Source: Halobiforma lacisalsi AJ5 (lineage in GTDB: Archaea > Halobacteriota > Halobacteria > Halobacteriales > Natrialbaceae). From it: a DNA stretch of 64,000 nt. Position 1 is the first letter of the stretch. Each line of letters starts with the position of its first letter. A program made the position numbers and the translations under genes. Below are positions 24,367 to 33,620 of the stretch, in pieces. The stretch lies in NCBI RefSeq assembly GCF_000226975.2, contig NZ_CP019285.1, positions 620,001-684,000 of the forward strand, given 5' to 3'. The notes beneath the pieces were generated by a model. That model searched no databases, was not told the origin of the DNA, and saw nothing but the letters and a program-made list of their open reading frames with translations.

Positions 24367-27270
24367 ATGGCACGCCAGCAACCGCACACGATTAGAGTTT
24401 CGCTCGACGACCGAGCGCGGGTGCCGTTCGCGATTATCGGCGTCCTGCTATTGTTGAGTAGTGTTACCGTCATCGGCATCCTGGAATCGCGAGACGAAGC
24501 CGAAGTCGACGCGAATCCGATGCTCGCGCTCGATCGAACCGAACCGCTCGTCCAGTCCGAACTGCGGAGGGCGGTCCTGCACGCGACCGACGATGCGGCC
24601 CGGGCGCCGCTCGGAACGACCGCCGACACGCCGGTCGGTAACGCGATAGCTGATCCCGATGGTGACGAGTTCGAACGCTATCTGAAGCTGCTGATCTACG
24701 CCGAAGCCGAGCGAACGCTGCCGGCGGCCGGGCAGGAACTGCGCGGCTCGGCCGAGACGACCGTCGACCTCGAGCCCGTCGACTGGAACGATCGAGCGAG
24801 CGTCGAAGCGGCGATCGATCGCGTCGAACTCGAGTACCGGAACGGGGACGGTGACGGAGACGGTCCAACGACCGGACTCCTCAGAACGACGATCGAAGGC
24901 GTCTCGATCCGCCTCGAGAGCGACGACGGGAGTACCCGGGTTCGCGACCGACGGCCGATAACGGTCACCGTCGGGACGATGCTGTTCGAACTCCACGAGC
25001 GAACGGAACGGTTCGAACGGGGCCTCAACGACGGGTTCCGGGAAGCGGACGGCTACGAGGGATTCAGCCGCAAGCTCGCAGCCCGGCTGTATCCGCTCGT
25101 CTGGGGCAAAGCCTACTACGACCGCCTCGACAACGACCCGAGCGAACGTGCGTTCGAAAACGTGACGCCGAACGAACACACCGAGGTGCTGGCGAACGAC
25201 GCGATATTTGCACTCCAGAAAGACGCGTTCGGTGACGGGGCCGTCGACCCGTACGAGGATCGCGTGATGAGAGGTGCGTCAGCATGTCTCGCGGTCGACC
25301 TCGGCGAAGAGGTCGTTGACGCCGATCTCGAGGACATGGAAACGCTCTGTGAGAGCGATTACGTGTTCGGCGACGTCGAGGGCGAACTCGAGGATCCACC
25401 GACGATTCAGGAGCTATTGACGCTCGTCCTCGAGGACTATGTACGCGGCGAGATGGAAGTGGAGTTAGAGATTCATCCGTTCGCGGAGGCCGCGTTCGTC
25501 GAGACAACTGGCTTTACGATGGACGGACTAGAAGACGAGTTTTACGAAGATTTGAACGAGAGTGATCGCTTCGACGAGACGTATTTAGAGTCCCATTATC
25601 AAGAAGAATTGATAAATGCAGAAGAAGTAACTGGACTCAAAAACGTAGTAGGGAAATTAGAGTCAGAAGTAAATAAAATAGAAAGTACCGACAGTGTTAA
25701 AGAATCAGTTTCTAGCATATATAAGGCAGAAATTTCTCTTGAGGAGAATATAATCCGTGAAAACACTCTCCCGGATGCTAATATTATGGAGGGCCCTACT
25801 GGAAGCGAAAATCATACCTATCAAGGAAGGGAGTATCTCATCTTCCCTGGAGACGGTGCTGATGTGAGGTTTTCGGAGCGAAAAGAGGATACAGCCGACT
25901 TAGAGAGGAACTTGGTAGATATTAATATCACATTTGAAAATGTGGTTCAAGAACAAGTCCACTGGGAAGGACATGGGAACGCGTCGAATGTGACGATCGA
26001 TTCAGATAGAAAGAGCATCACATATACCGCGGAATTCACCATCGCAGGAGAATTTGCGCCGGATGCGACCGTCGATAGATCGAGAGGAATGGAAACCGCA
26101 CTCGAACGAGGAGGGGCAGCCGGACCGATCGGAGTAGACAATTTCGACGGTGCGGCGATGGAATCTGTCGAGGAGCTATTCGGAACGCGAAGCGAGGATA
26201 CGCTCGAGAGTCGCATCGAGTCGCAGTCGAGTACGATCCTCAATAGAGACGATTTCGAATCGGCGATCGACTACGATACGGAAGGTGAACTCGACCTACA
26301 AGAGGACGATATCGATACCTGGCTCCAGAACGAGTTATCGGAAACGCATCTAACCGTCGTTACGGAGGTCGAACCGCTGGAGGTCGATCTGTTCGACATG
26401 GTGACCGGCGAGAGTCCGATCTACGAGTTCGAATCGAAGGTCGCCGAACTCGAAGACGACGTCGTCTACGATGGGATCGACGGTTCGTACGAGAACGCAC
26501 CGGATATGGCCCGGGCAGAGGTTCGCCAGCGATACTTCGAGAACATCTACGCATGGATCGAAACGATGGGCCAGATTCACGATGATTCGAACGACGCAGC
26601 CGACGAGATGATCGGCGAACTACTGGGTGGAGCAAACGACATGCTCGAGGATAGCGTCGGGTTCTTCCAGGGGGTGTTGGCCAATCCGGAAGAGGCACTC
26701 GGCGACGACCCCCACGATGAATGGGCTCTGGCCGGTGGGTCGCCGTTACACGAAGACGTTCGACTCGTTGTCGACGGATCGCCTACCTATCTTCCGCTCG
26801 AAACGGTCGAACGGGGGGAAGTACCGGCAGTACGGCCGGACGGTAACGGGCCGTTAAACCCGGCACCAGCTGCGCATGCACCGCTGGGAGCAAAATACGA
26901 AAACGAGGTGGGATTTCCCGGTGCCCCGGTCGTTCCATGGCCGCAGTTTTTCTTCCTGCAACTGGATGCCTGGCAAGTAGACGTCAAGGGCGAATATGCT
27001 CGATTCGAAGTGAGAGCGACGAGCGGTGACGGGCCGCGAACTGATTCGACGACCTACGTCAGAGAGGACAAAGCGGTCTATATCGATGCAACCAATGCGG
27101 ACGGCAAAGTCAAAGCGGGTTCAGTGGACCCAATAGCGTTCGAAAACTCCGTTCCAGTCGTTACGTTCGTTCCGAGCCCACAGCTCTTGCCTCGAGGCAG
27201 TCCAGGTGTCGGTAATACTGGACAGGAGACCAATGAATCCGATAATTGGACAGAAATAGGCGATGTTTAG
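24367..27270 (+). CDS. Very large membrane-anchored protein of the pilus-like locus (DUF7286-like)
   Basis: A 967-residue protein. One N-terminal transmembrane segment (VPFAIIGVLLLLSSVTVIGIL, about 19-39) is followed by an acidic outer region of about 920 residues with coiled-coil-prone stretches (about 390-470) and a conserved-looking C-terminal domain ('GAPVVPWPQFFFLQLDAWQV', about 855-874). No catalytic motif is recognised. Odd feature: about 25500-26100 is AT-rich with AGA, TTA and ATA codons, unlike both flanks (line 25621-25680 has only 19 G/C in 60). This suggests replacement of the central part. Its stop overlaps by 4 bp the stop of the convergent lipoprotein gene. Confidence 0.8.
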   Translation: MARQQPHTIRVSLDDRARVPFAIIGVLLLLSSVTVIGILESRDEAEVDANPMLALDRTEPLVQSELRRAVLHATDDAARAPLGTTADTPVGNAIADPDGDEFERYLKLLIYAEAERTLPAAGQELRGSAETTVDLEPVDWNDRASVEAAIDRVELEYRNGDGDGDGPTTGLLRTTIEGVSIRLESDDGSTRVRDRRPITVTVGTMLFELHERTERFERGLNDGFREADGYEGFSRKLAARLYPLVWGKAYYDRLDNDPSERAFENVTPNEHTEVLANDAIFALQKDAFGDGAVDPYEDRVMRGASACLAVDLGEEVVDADLEDMETLCESDYVFGDVEGELEDPPTIQELLTLVLEDYVRGEMEVELEIHPFAEAAFVETTGFTMDGLEDEFYEDLNESDRFDETYLESHYQEELINAEEVTGLKNVVGKLESEVNKIESTDSVKESVSSIYKAEISLEENIIRENTLPDANIMEGPTGSENHTYQGREYLIFPGDGADVRFSERKEDTADLERNLVDINITFENVVQEQVHWEGHGNASNVTIDSDRKSITYTAEFTIAGEFAPDATVDRSRGMETALERGGAAGPIGVDNFDGAAMESVEELFGTRSEDTLESRIESQSSTILNRDDFESAIDYDTEGELDLQEDDIDTWLQNELSETHLTVVTEVEPLEVDLFDMVTGESPIYEFESKVAELEDDVVYDGIDGSYENAPDMARAEVRQRYFENIYAWIETMGQIHDDSNDAADEMIGELLGGANDMLEDSVGFFQGVLANPEEALGDDPHDEWALAGGSPLHEDVRLVVDGSPTYLPLETVERGEVPAVRPDGNGPLNPAPAAHAPLGAKYENEVGFPGAPVVPWPQFFFLQLDAWQVDVKGEYARFEVRATSGDGPRTDSTTYVREDKAVYIDATNADGKVKAGSVDPIAFENSVPVVTFVPSPQLLPRGSPGVGNTGQETNESDNWTEIGDV

Positions 27271-28469
27271 CTAATTTTGAATAGTGTATTCTCGTGGCTA
27301 GTTAGATAAACTGAATTATTCGCGACAATTGGTGATGCTATCGCCGGTTCACCCAGATCGTATTCCCAACCCAAATCTCCAGATTCAATATCGATTGCAT
27401 AAACAGCATAGTATGAACAAATGTATATCATGCTATTTGCAACTACTGGTTTCGGATCTGGGGAGAACTGAATTTTGAGTTCCCAACTTAGATCACCAGA
27501 CTGAGTTTCGAGTGCGATGACTCGATCACTATCCCCAAAGAACACCGTCCCGTTCGCAACGGACGGACTCGAGGCGACTTCCGTCGTCGCTTCGTACTCC
27601 CATTCGAGGTCGCCCGAATCGGTATCGACGGCGTAGAAGTTCCCCTCGACATCGCCGATGTAGACCAATCCGTCCGCGACGGCGGGGCTAATGTGGTGGA
27701 GAATCTCGCCTGCTTCGTTTTCGAACTCCCACTCGCGTTCGCCGGTCTCGAGGTCGATCGCACCGAGCCGGTCCTCGTAGGCGACGTACGCGGTCCCGTC
27801 GCTGATCGCCGGTGCTTCTGAAACACCCATCTCGTACGGATCGGGGAGGAGATCGATCGGCTCCTCGAGGGTTCCAGTCTCGAGATCGAACCGCCAGATG
27901 TGCTCGTCGTCGGTAACGACTCCCGTCGAGTCGTCGAGGACGAGCGGATAGTACGGGTTGGAGTTCGTCCCGTCTTCGCGCCATCGCACGTCACCTGACT
28001 CGCCGTCGATCGACAGCAGTTCGCGGTTGCCGGAGAAGTAGAAGTTGCCATCGGCGTACGCGGGTGTTGGGCGCAACGAGGTTTCCAGGTCGACCGACCA
28101 CTCCTCGTCGCCGGTTTCGGGGTCGATCGCGTAGAACCGTTCGTCGTGCGAGCCGACGTACAGCGTTCCGTCGATGAGAAGCGGCGTAGCGGCGAACGAG
28201 TCGTCGGCTTCAAACTCCCAGTCGACGTCGACACCGTCGTCTCCCGACCCATCGGGGCCCCGAGCATCGGGTTGGTGACCGGTGTTCGCCAGGTCGACGC
28301 CGTACATGCGCCACTCGGCACTGGCCGGGCGGTCGCGGAGGAGCGAGTCGGACGGGGCACCATCTTCGTTCTCGTTCAGGTAACTTGCACATCCTGCGAG
28401 TGCGGGGACGGACGCCGTCGTAGCACACGTCCGCAGCCATTGACGGCGAGTTCTGTTGCTTCGTTGCAT
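27267..28469 (-). CDS. PQQ-type beta-propeller lipoprotein
   Basis: A 400-residue protein. It opens with a Tat-type lipoprotein signal: twin Arg in RTRRQWLRT, then a hydrophobic stretch ending in the lipobox LAGC (Cys about 27). The remainder contains repeated propeller blades of the form 'GxVYVGSxDxxxYAIDxETGDxxWxxxL' at about 40-residue intervals, as in PQQ-like repeat and BamB proteins. No catalytic dehydrogenase residues are evident, so it is probably an extracytoplasmic binding or assembly protein. The ATG at 28469 was chosen because the signal starts there and a TATA-like palindrome lies 31-46 bp upstream. The gene's 3' 200 bp are AT-rich. Confidence 0.85.
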   Translation of the reverse strand: MQRSNRTRRQWLRTCATTASVPALAGCASYLNENEDGAPSDSLLRDRPASAEWRMYGVDLANTGHQPDARGPDGSGDDGVDVDWEFEADDSFAATPLLIDGTLYVGSHDERFYAIDPETGDEEWSVDLETSLRPTPAYADGNFYFSGNRELLSIDGESGDVRWREDGTNSNPYYPLVLDDSTGVVTDDEHIWRFDLETGTLEEPIDLLPDPYEMGVSEAPAISDGTAYVAYEDRLGAIDLETGEREWEFENEAGEILHHISPAVADGLVYIGDVEGNFYAVDTDSGDLEWEYEATTEVASSPSVANGTVFFGDSDRVIALETQSGDLSWELKIQFSPDPKPVVANSMIYICSYYAVYAIDIESGDLGWEYDLGEPAIASPIVANNSVYLTSHENTLFKIS

Positions 28470-28499
28470 ACAGTCGTCACTGTGTGAAGACAACCGTTC

Positions 28500-28515
28500 G
28501 TAATACATTTATTAC
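28500..28515 (-). promoter_or_regulatory. AT-rich palindrome at the lipoprotein promoter
   Basis: GTAATA (28500-28505) pairs with TATTAC (28510-28515) across CATT. It lies 31-46 nt before the lipoprotein start at 28469, which places it at or just beyond the TATA position. It could be the TATA box, an operator, or both. Confidence 0.45.
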
Positions 28516-28665
28516 TTTTGAACCGCTGATATATCCTCCATCAACCTAGTTTTAACTGTTTTAGAGCAAATAATCTGTGCGCCAACACTGGATTCGAGCT
28601 CATTGCAACGAACCAAATGTCACCACTCGAAGGAGAATCGGCCACCAGAGACCGACTGGCGTCGA

Positions 28666-30309
28666 TCATTCTCGAGCAGTCGCAACGATTGCGAGGTCGG
28701 AGTCGAGTTCAGTGATGCGCTCGGCGGTAGGTGTAGAGACGATGCGTGACACCGTGGAACGATCGGTACTTGCGCCAACGAGAACGATGTCGTACTGCGT
28801 CGCGCGGTCGGCGACGAACGCCTCCGGTGTATCACCGACGACACGGCTTTCGAAATCGCAGTCCACGCTGTCGGCGTTCCCGTCGAACGGTTCGAGAAGT
28901 CGTGTGAGCATTCGTTCGGCCCGTCGGCGGTCCCGGTCTCGAGTGAGGCAGTGACAGACACTGACGGTTCCGTCACCCACCAGCCGCGTCGCAAAGTCGA
29001 CCATCGCATGCGCGATATCGCTCTCGCGGCGAACCGGGACCAGTGCTCGCTGCCAGTCGTCCCGGCCCTTCTTCGAGCGGTGAACCAGAACGTCGAGCCC
29101 CCCGTGCAGGAGGTCACGAACGAACCCTGACGGCCCCTCTCGGTCGTGGCCCTCACGTGATTCGTAGGGGGCGACGATCAGATCGCACTCCGTTTTCCGG
29201 GCAGCCGCGAGTACGGTCGTCGGATCGTCCTCGTTGCCCGCGACGACGGCGACTTGACAGGGTACGTTCGTCTCCGCTTCGATTTCGCGAGCATATTCCT
29301 CGATCCGTTCGGCGGTTTCGGTTCCGACTCGGGTTTCGGCGCGTGTTCGGCCGTCACCCCCATCTGGTGTGGGGTCCCCTTGGTCTGCATCCGGACCCGA
29401 TCGCGCCGAACTGTGAGTTGGGTGGCCTCCCGCGGCCTGCTCTTCACGGTCATCAGTTTCCTCCTCACTGCCGGTATCGTCCAGCCCGTTCGGTGACTGG
29501 CCGTCCAAGACATCGTCGACCGACTCTCGATCGACGACCTCGAGGAGCACCACCTTGCCGGCCTCGTGTGCGGCCGCGAGGCGAGCGCCGAGCATCGCAG
29601 TCGCCCCGGGACGGTCACCTCGAATCGGGACGAGCACTGCGTCGTCGGCCGTCGTGCTTGCATAGAGGAGATGAGCGCGTCGCTCGAAGAACCACCGCCG
29701 CCATCCGACGAACGCGGCAGCGACCAGCGACGTCGCGACGAAGACGCTGAACACGTAGGCGATCGCGGCGCCCGTTCGGCCGGGGAACACGCCGATGACG
29801 GTACCGTCGGCATTCGTTCCGAGCGGTTCGGTGAGGAGCACGAGCAATGCAGTCGAGAACGATTGTGCTTCCTCCAGATCGAGAAGCCACGTGAACGAAC
29901 CGGTGAGGAAGATAGCGAAGGCCGCGGCGCCGGCGTGGGCCTCGAACGTTCCCGGAGAACTGCCGTACCCATATCGTCCGACGACCTCGAGTGCGATCCA
30001 GCCACAGACTGCGCCCAACGTCAATCCTCCGACGAACCGCCGCGGGGAGGCGTACTCGCTCTCCGGTTCGGAAAAGAGCGTGTACGCTCCGGACGCAAGC
30101 GGCGGAAACAGCAAGAACGGAAGGGCAGGAACGGCGTTCGACAGTGCCGTAACGAAACCGAGCAGCGCCGGGACGAAAAGCAGCGCCGAGAGGCGGATCA
30201 GATTTCGCGTGTTCTCGAGCCACGCCCGCAGTTCGCGTCGTTCGCGCCGTTCGATTCGACGGAGCCGAGACCCGATCGCACGGACGCGCGACCGGAGACC
30301 CTCGAGCAT
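28666..30309 (-). CDS. HPP membrane domain fused to universal stress protein domains
   Basis: A 547-residue protein. The N-terminal third carries an HPP-family domain (about 35-210) with four hydrophobic segments and 'PALPFLLFPPLASGAYTLFSEPESEYASPRRFVGG'-like sequence. The rest is cytoplasmic and resembles two universal stress protein (UspA) domains (about 220-390 and 400-547) with 'LVPVRRESDIAHAMVDFA' and the ending 'YDIVLVGASTDRSTVSRI'. HPP proteins include nitrite transporters in chloroplasts and cyanobacteria. The fusion suggests transport or sensing regulated by nucleotide binding. Substrate unknown. The linker (about 275-330) is acidic low complexity. Confidence 0.8.
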   Translation of the reverse strand: MLEGLRSRVRAIGSRLRRIERRERRELRAWLENTRNLIRLSALLFVPALLGFVTALSNAVPALPFLLFPPLASGAYTLFSEPESEYASPRRFVGGLTLGAVCGWIALEVVGRYGYGSSPGTFEAHAGAAAFAIFLTGSFTWLLDLEEAQSFSTALLVLLTEPLGTNADGTVIGVFPGRTGAAIAYVFSVFVATSLVAAAFVGWRRWFFERRAHLLYASTTADDAVLVPIRGDRPGATAMLGARLAAAHEAGKVVLLEVVDRESVDDVLDGQSPNGLDDTGSEEETDDREEQAAGGHPTHSSARSGPDADQGDPTPDGGDGRTRAETRVGTETAERIEEYAREIEAETNVPCQVAVVAGNEDDPTTVLAAARKTECDLIVAPYESREGHDREGPSGFVRDLLHGGLDVLVHRSKKGRDDWQRALVPVRRESDIAHAMVDFATRLVGDGTVSVCHCLTRDRDRRRAERMLTRLLEPFDGNADSVDCDFESRVVGDTPEAFVADRATQYDIVLVGASTDRSTVSRIVSTPTAERITELDSDLAIVATARE

Positions 30310-30476
30310 ACGTTTCGTTACGGCTGGATCGGAGAAGGGCGTTACGCTGGTCGCAGAACGTCAAATTTCGAACGACCGGGAGTCGGGCGCGTTCCATCTA
30401 ACGGCTTACTGGCACCCGTGACGACCCCACGGCCTTCGTTCGAGCGGGCATCGGAAGGGGAGTCCCGAACCGAAAT

Positions 30477-30932
30477 CTATGCTCCGTCCCGTTGCTGGAT
30501 CCCGGTCCACGACTCGATCCGGAACCGGTAACCCCGAACGCCGCGCATCGGGTTCGCGGACGCGAATATATTGGGGTGCCAGGCGTTTTGCATCGCGTCC
30601 CGCAGGGTGTCCCATTCGTCGTCCGGGACGGCGACGATCCGACCGGTCAGGGATATACTCTGCCAGTCGTAGACGGATTCGGCGCGGTAGACGAGAAACC
30701 GCCCGCGCCCGACGTCGTCAGAAAGGTCCTCTTTGCGACTTTCGGTTCCAAACAGCAGATAGACGAAGTACAGCATCGACTCCCCGTCGTACCCAAACGA
30801 CATCGGGACGACGTACGGGACGCCCTCGGTCGGCAGCGCGAGGATGCCGATTCCTTCCTCCTCCAGAAGCGTCCGCATCTGTTCCTCGCTCATCGACGCG
30901 GTGTTCGACTCCTCGAGCAGGTCATTGAGCAT
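30477..30932 (-). CDS. Pyridoxamine 5'-phosphate oxidase-like FMN-binding protein
   Basis: A 151-residue split-barrel protein: 'MSEEQMRTLLEEEGIGILALPTEG', 'PYVVPMSFGYDGESMLYFVY', 'RFLVYRAESVYDWQSISLTGRI', 'HPNIFASANPMRGVRGYRFRI' in order. This is the haloarchaeal PPOX-like family that binds FMN or a related cofactor. The true substrate is unknown. The start at 30932 (MLNDLLEE) was chosen because a TATA-like CATTATTAG lies 24 nt upstream on the minus strand. An ATG at 30941 is the alternative. It is divergent from the MinD-like gene at 31084. Confidence 0.82.
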   Translation of the reverse strand: MLNDLLEESNTASMSEEQMRTLLEEEGIGILALPTEGVPYVVPMSFGYDGESMLYFVYLLFGTESRKEDLSDDVGRGRFLVYRAESVYDWQSISLTGRIVAVPDDEWDTLRDAMQNAWHPNIFASANPMRGVRGYRFRIESWTGIQQRDGA

Positions 30933-31083
30933 AGTTACCAATACACGTTCTATTCTAATAATGGTGCCGTCGGTCGAAAACCACGGCCGTCACGCGCTGG
31001 CCGCCGCGCTGAGAGGGGACAGTGATACAGCGATGCCGGCCGACGGCTACAGGTTCAAATGGGAAGGCGCGACCAATCGCGGC

Positions 31084-32457
31084 ATGTTCGCTATCGCCGG
31101 CGCGAAAGGCGGTTGTGGAAAGACGACGGTGACGATCGGGTTGGCCGACGCGTTCTCGAGAGCGGGCACGCCCGCCGTGGCCGTCGACGCCGACCGACAG
31201 TTGCCCAACCTGCACGTCGTCGCAGGGGCGGATCGGAACCCCACGCTCGTCGATGTCGCGTCCGACGAGGAACTCGAGGCGGTCGTCCAGGGTCGGCAGG
31301 GACCCGATGGCGACGGTGTCGGTGCCGGCGTCGGGATCGTCCCCGCACCGGAGCCGTCGGAGCGGGCCGAAGTCGATTTCGAACTCGCCATCGATCGCCT
31401 CGAGCGAACCGGCGCCGAGGTACTGGTCGACTGTCCGTCCGGGGCCGGCCCCGACGCGGTCGAACCACTGGAGTACGCCGACGCGGTCGTCGTAGTGACG
31501 ACCGCCACCGACCGCGGCCTGGACGCGGCCGCCACGACGGTCGAAATCGCGCGCCGACTCGATACCCCCATCGCCGGTGCGATCGTCACCCTGACCGATG
31601 GAGTGACCGATACCCTCGAGTCGACCCTCGGTATCCCGGTTCTCGGCACCGTCCCGGACTGCGAGTCACCGCTGACGGAAGCCGCCGCGCGAACGGCGTT
31701 CGACGACCTCGCGGCTGCAGTGGCCCGCCGGGCGACCGCGACCCCGTCCCCCGGCAGCGATCGGGAAGGGTCGGCGAAGTCCCTGCTCTCGACCGGGAAC
31801 CGCGCCGTCGATCGGACACTCGGCGGCGTACCGCCCGGAACGGTCGTTGCCGTGACGGCTCATCCGGCCAGTCAGTCGGAACGGCTCCTCTACGAGGCGA
31901 CCGCGACCAGAGGAACGCTGTACCTGACGACCGATCGCTCGAGGAACGACGTCGAGCGGGCGATAGAGTCGACGACGGTCCGGACCGGCAACCCGACGGT
32001 ACGGCGCCTCGACCGGGACGAGCCAGTCGAACACGCGCGCCGACTGATCGGGGAGTTACCGGAGGGTGCGAACCTCGTGATCGACTCGGTGGCTCCGCTC
32101 GAGCGAACGGCCGGCGAGGCGTACCCGGACGTGCTGAACGCCGTCGCCGATCGGATGTCCGAGACGGGTGGAATCGCCATACTGCACTGTCTCCGGGGCG
32201 CGGAGCCGAACCGACGAACGACGACGCTGCACCTCGCCGATGCGGTGTTCGACGTCCGGACGATCAGCGCGGGCGTCGGAACGGGCGTCGAGCACCGCAT
32301 CGCGGTACCGAAATTTCGGCCCGACGGCCGTCGATCGCCGATCGTCGAACTCGACCGGCGTGAGAAAGGCGAGCGGAATGGTCTCGGTTCGGAAGGTGAC
32401 CCCACCGCGTTCGAGTTCGCCGCGGAACGGGACGACGGGCAGGGAAAAGAGGAGTAG
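31084..32457 (+). CDS. MinD/ParA-like ATPase fused to a RecA-like domain
   Basis: A 457-residue protein. The N-terminal MinD-type ATPase has the deviant Walker A KGGCGKTT at residues 8-15, 'VLVDCPSGAGPDAVEPLEYADAVVVVTTA' as Walker B region and 'VLGTVPDC' near 195. The second half (about 240-430) has the layout of RecA/KaiC-like haloarchaeal proteins ('TGNRAVDRTLGGVPPGTVVAVTA', 'LVIDSVAPLERTAG', 'ILHCLRG') but its Walker A is degenerate. MinD-family proteins place cellular structures at the membrane. The role here is unknown. The ATG at 31084 begins the ATPase; upstream open sequence has no domain. Confidence 0.78.
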   Translation: MFAIAGAKGGCGKTTVTIGLADAFSRAGTPAVAVDADRQLPNLHVVAGADRNPTLVDVASDEELEAVVQGRQGPDGDGVGAGVGIVPAPEPSERAEVDFELAIDRLERTGAEVLVDCPSGAGPDAVEPLEYADAVVVVTTATDRGLDAAATTVEIARRLDTPIAGAIVTLTDGVTDTLESTLGIPVLGTVPDCESPLTEAAARTAFDDLAAAVARRATATPSPGSDREGSAKSLLSTGNRAVDRTLGGVPPGTVVAVTAHPASQSERLLYEATATRGTLYLTTDRSRNDVERAIESTTVRTGNPTVRRLDRDEPVEHARRLIGELPEGANLVIDSVAPLERTAGEAYPDVLNAVADRMSETGGIAILHCLRGAEPNRRTTTLHLADAVFDVRTISAGVGTGVEHRIAVPKFRPDGRRSPIVELDRREKGERNGLGSEGDPTAFEFAAERDDGQGKEE

Positions 32458-32467
32458 CGGTACGGAC

Positions 32468-33142
32468 TTACTCCTCCGTGGCTGTCTCGAGCGTGCTCGC
32501 GATCGACGCGAAGGAGTCGACCGACGGACAGGTCGGATACGCGTCCCGGACCGGCCTGTCGCGTTCGGCGGCGACGGCGATCGTCGGCCGCTCCGCGAGG
32601 GTTGCGACTCCAGTGCCGAGTTTCGACTCGAGTCGGTCTGCGATCCCCGCGATGCCGTCGTCGGACGCCCGGTTGATGACGATCGTTCCGACCGGCGTTC
32701 CGAGGTCCCGAGCGAGCGCTCGTGTACGGACCGCATCCACGATAGCGGCCCGTTCCGGGATCGTTACGAGTACAGCCACGGTCGCCGCGTGTAGCGGATA
32801 GCCGACGTCGCGGGCGAGCCCCGCGGGACAGTCGACGACGACACGTCCCCGCTCGCGTTCCAGTCGGTGCAGGACCCGCGGGAGTTCGGAGAGCAGCGAC
32901 GCCCGGACGCCAGCGAGCGAGCGACCGCTCGAGAGTACGGGGACGGCACCGTGCTCGACGACCGCGTCGTCGGGGTCGGCTCGACCGGCGAGCACGTCGT
33001 GCAGCGTCGGACCCTCGAAAGAGGGGAGATCGCCCGTCGCGAGGTCACCGTCGACGACGACCGCCCCGAGTTCCCGGGCGAGGTTCAACGCGACGGTCGT
33101 CTTGCCGACGCCCCCTTTGCCACCTCCGACTGCCACGATCAT
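32468..33142 (-). CDS. MinD/ParA-like ATPase
   Basis: A 224-residue compact MinD-type ATPase. The deviant Walker A GKGGVGKTT lies at residues 8-16, 'VVVDGDLATGDLPSFEG' at about 29-45 is switch I, and 'RVVVDCPAGLARDVGYPLHAATVAVLVTIPERAA' around 110-143 is switch II. A C-terminal amphipathic helix is not obvious. It is convergent with the MinD-RecA fusion gene, 10 bp apart, so both sets end together. It overlaps the upstream gene by 4 bp (ATGA), so it is translated from a shared message with the DUF7857-like gene. Confidence 0.85.
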   Translation of the reverse strand: MIVAVGGGKGGVGKTTVALNLARELGAVVVDGDLATGDLPSFEGPTLHDVLAGRADPDDAVVEHGAVPVLSSGRSLAGVRASLLSELPRVLHRLERERGRVVVDCPAGLARDVGYPLHAATVAVLVTIPERAAIVDAVRTRALARDLGTPVGTIVINRASDDGIAGIADRLESKLGTGVATLAERPTIAVAAERDRPVRDAYPTCPSVDSFASIASTLETATEE

Positions 33143-33522
33143 CCGTCGATCGACGTCGACGGCGGAACGCCGGCCGGCGAGCCGGACTCGAGAGAATCGA
33201 GGATGGTGTCCGGCGAGGACAGCCCGTCTGCCCCGGAAATGCGGGTCGAAGCGGTGACCTCGACCGGCTTCGGCCGGGGATCGGCGGGAGTCGCGAACCC
33301 AAGTCCGCGGGTTCGCCCCGGGTCGACGACGCCCCGCCACGCGCCGTTGGTCCACTCGACTGCAGCCCCGCGCCTGGCACTCGGGGTCCAGACCGGCGCG
33401 TCGAACCGTGGCTCGAGCCGCACGCGCTGAGGCGTCGCCCGGCCGTTCGTGACAGTCACGCTGACGAACGTGACGCCATGGCGGGGGGTAGTGTTCGTCT
33501 CGAGATCGATCGAATCGGCCAT
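33139..33522 (-). CDS. DUF7857-like small protein, partner of the MinD-like ATPase
   Basis: A 127-residue protein of beta-strand character: 'TPRHGVTFVSVTVTNGRATPQRVRLEPRFDAPVWTPSARRGAAVEW' with a 'VDPGRTRGLGFATPADP' turn, like an immunoglobulin-type or CARDB-type domain, then an acidic C-terminus. It has no signal peptide and so is probably cytoplasmic. The start at 33522 precedes MADSIDLE. Its stop overlaps the start of the MinD-like gene, so the two are likely to work together. The domain name is tentative. Confidence 0.7.
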   Translation of the reverse strand: MADSIDLETNTTPRHGVTFVSVTVTNGRATPQRVRLEPRFDAPVWTPSARRGAAVEWTNGAWRGVVDPGRTRGLGFATPADPRPKPVEVTASTRISGADGLSSPDTILDSLESGSPAGVPPSTSIDG

Positions 33523-33620
33523 GGGGACGGTGGCCGCTCGATCCGATTTAAACTCTCGGACGGCGAGACCAAACTGATTGGAACCGCAACTCATACGTTG
33601 GGACCGAATATCGAGGGTCG

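Noticed and set aside
31083-31084. The open sequence upstream of 31084 as part of the MinD-RecA fusion gene
   Set aside because: It overlaps the divergent flavin-protein promoter and has no domain; MFAIAGAKGG is a typical ATPase start.
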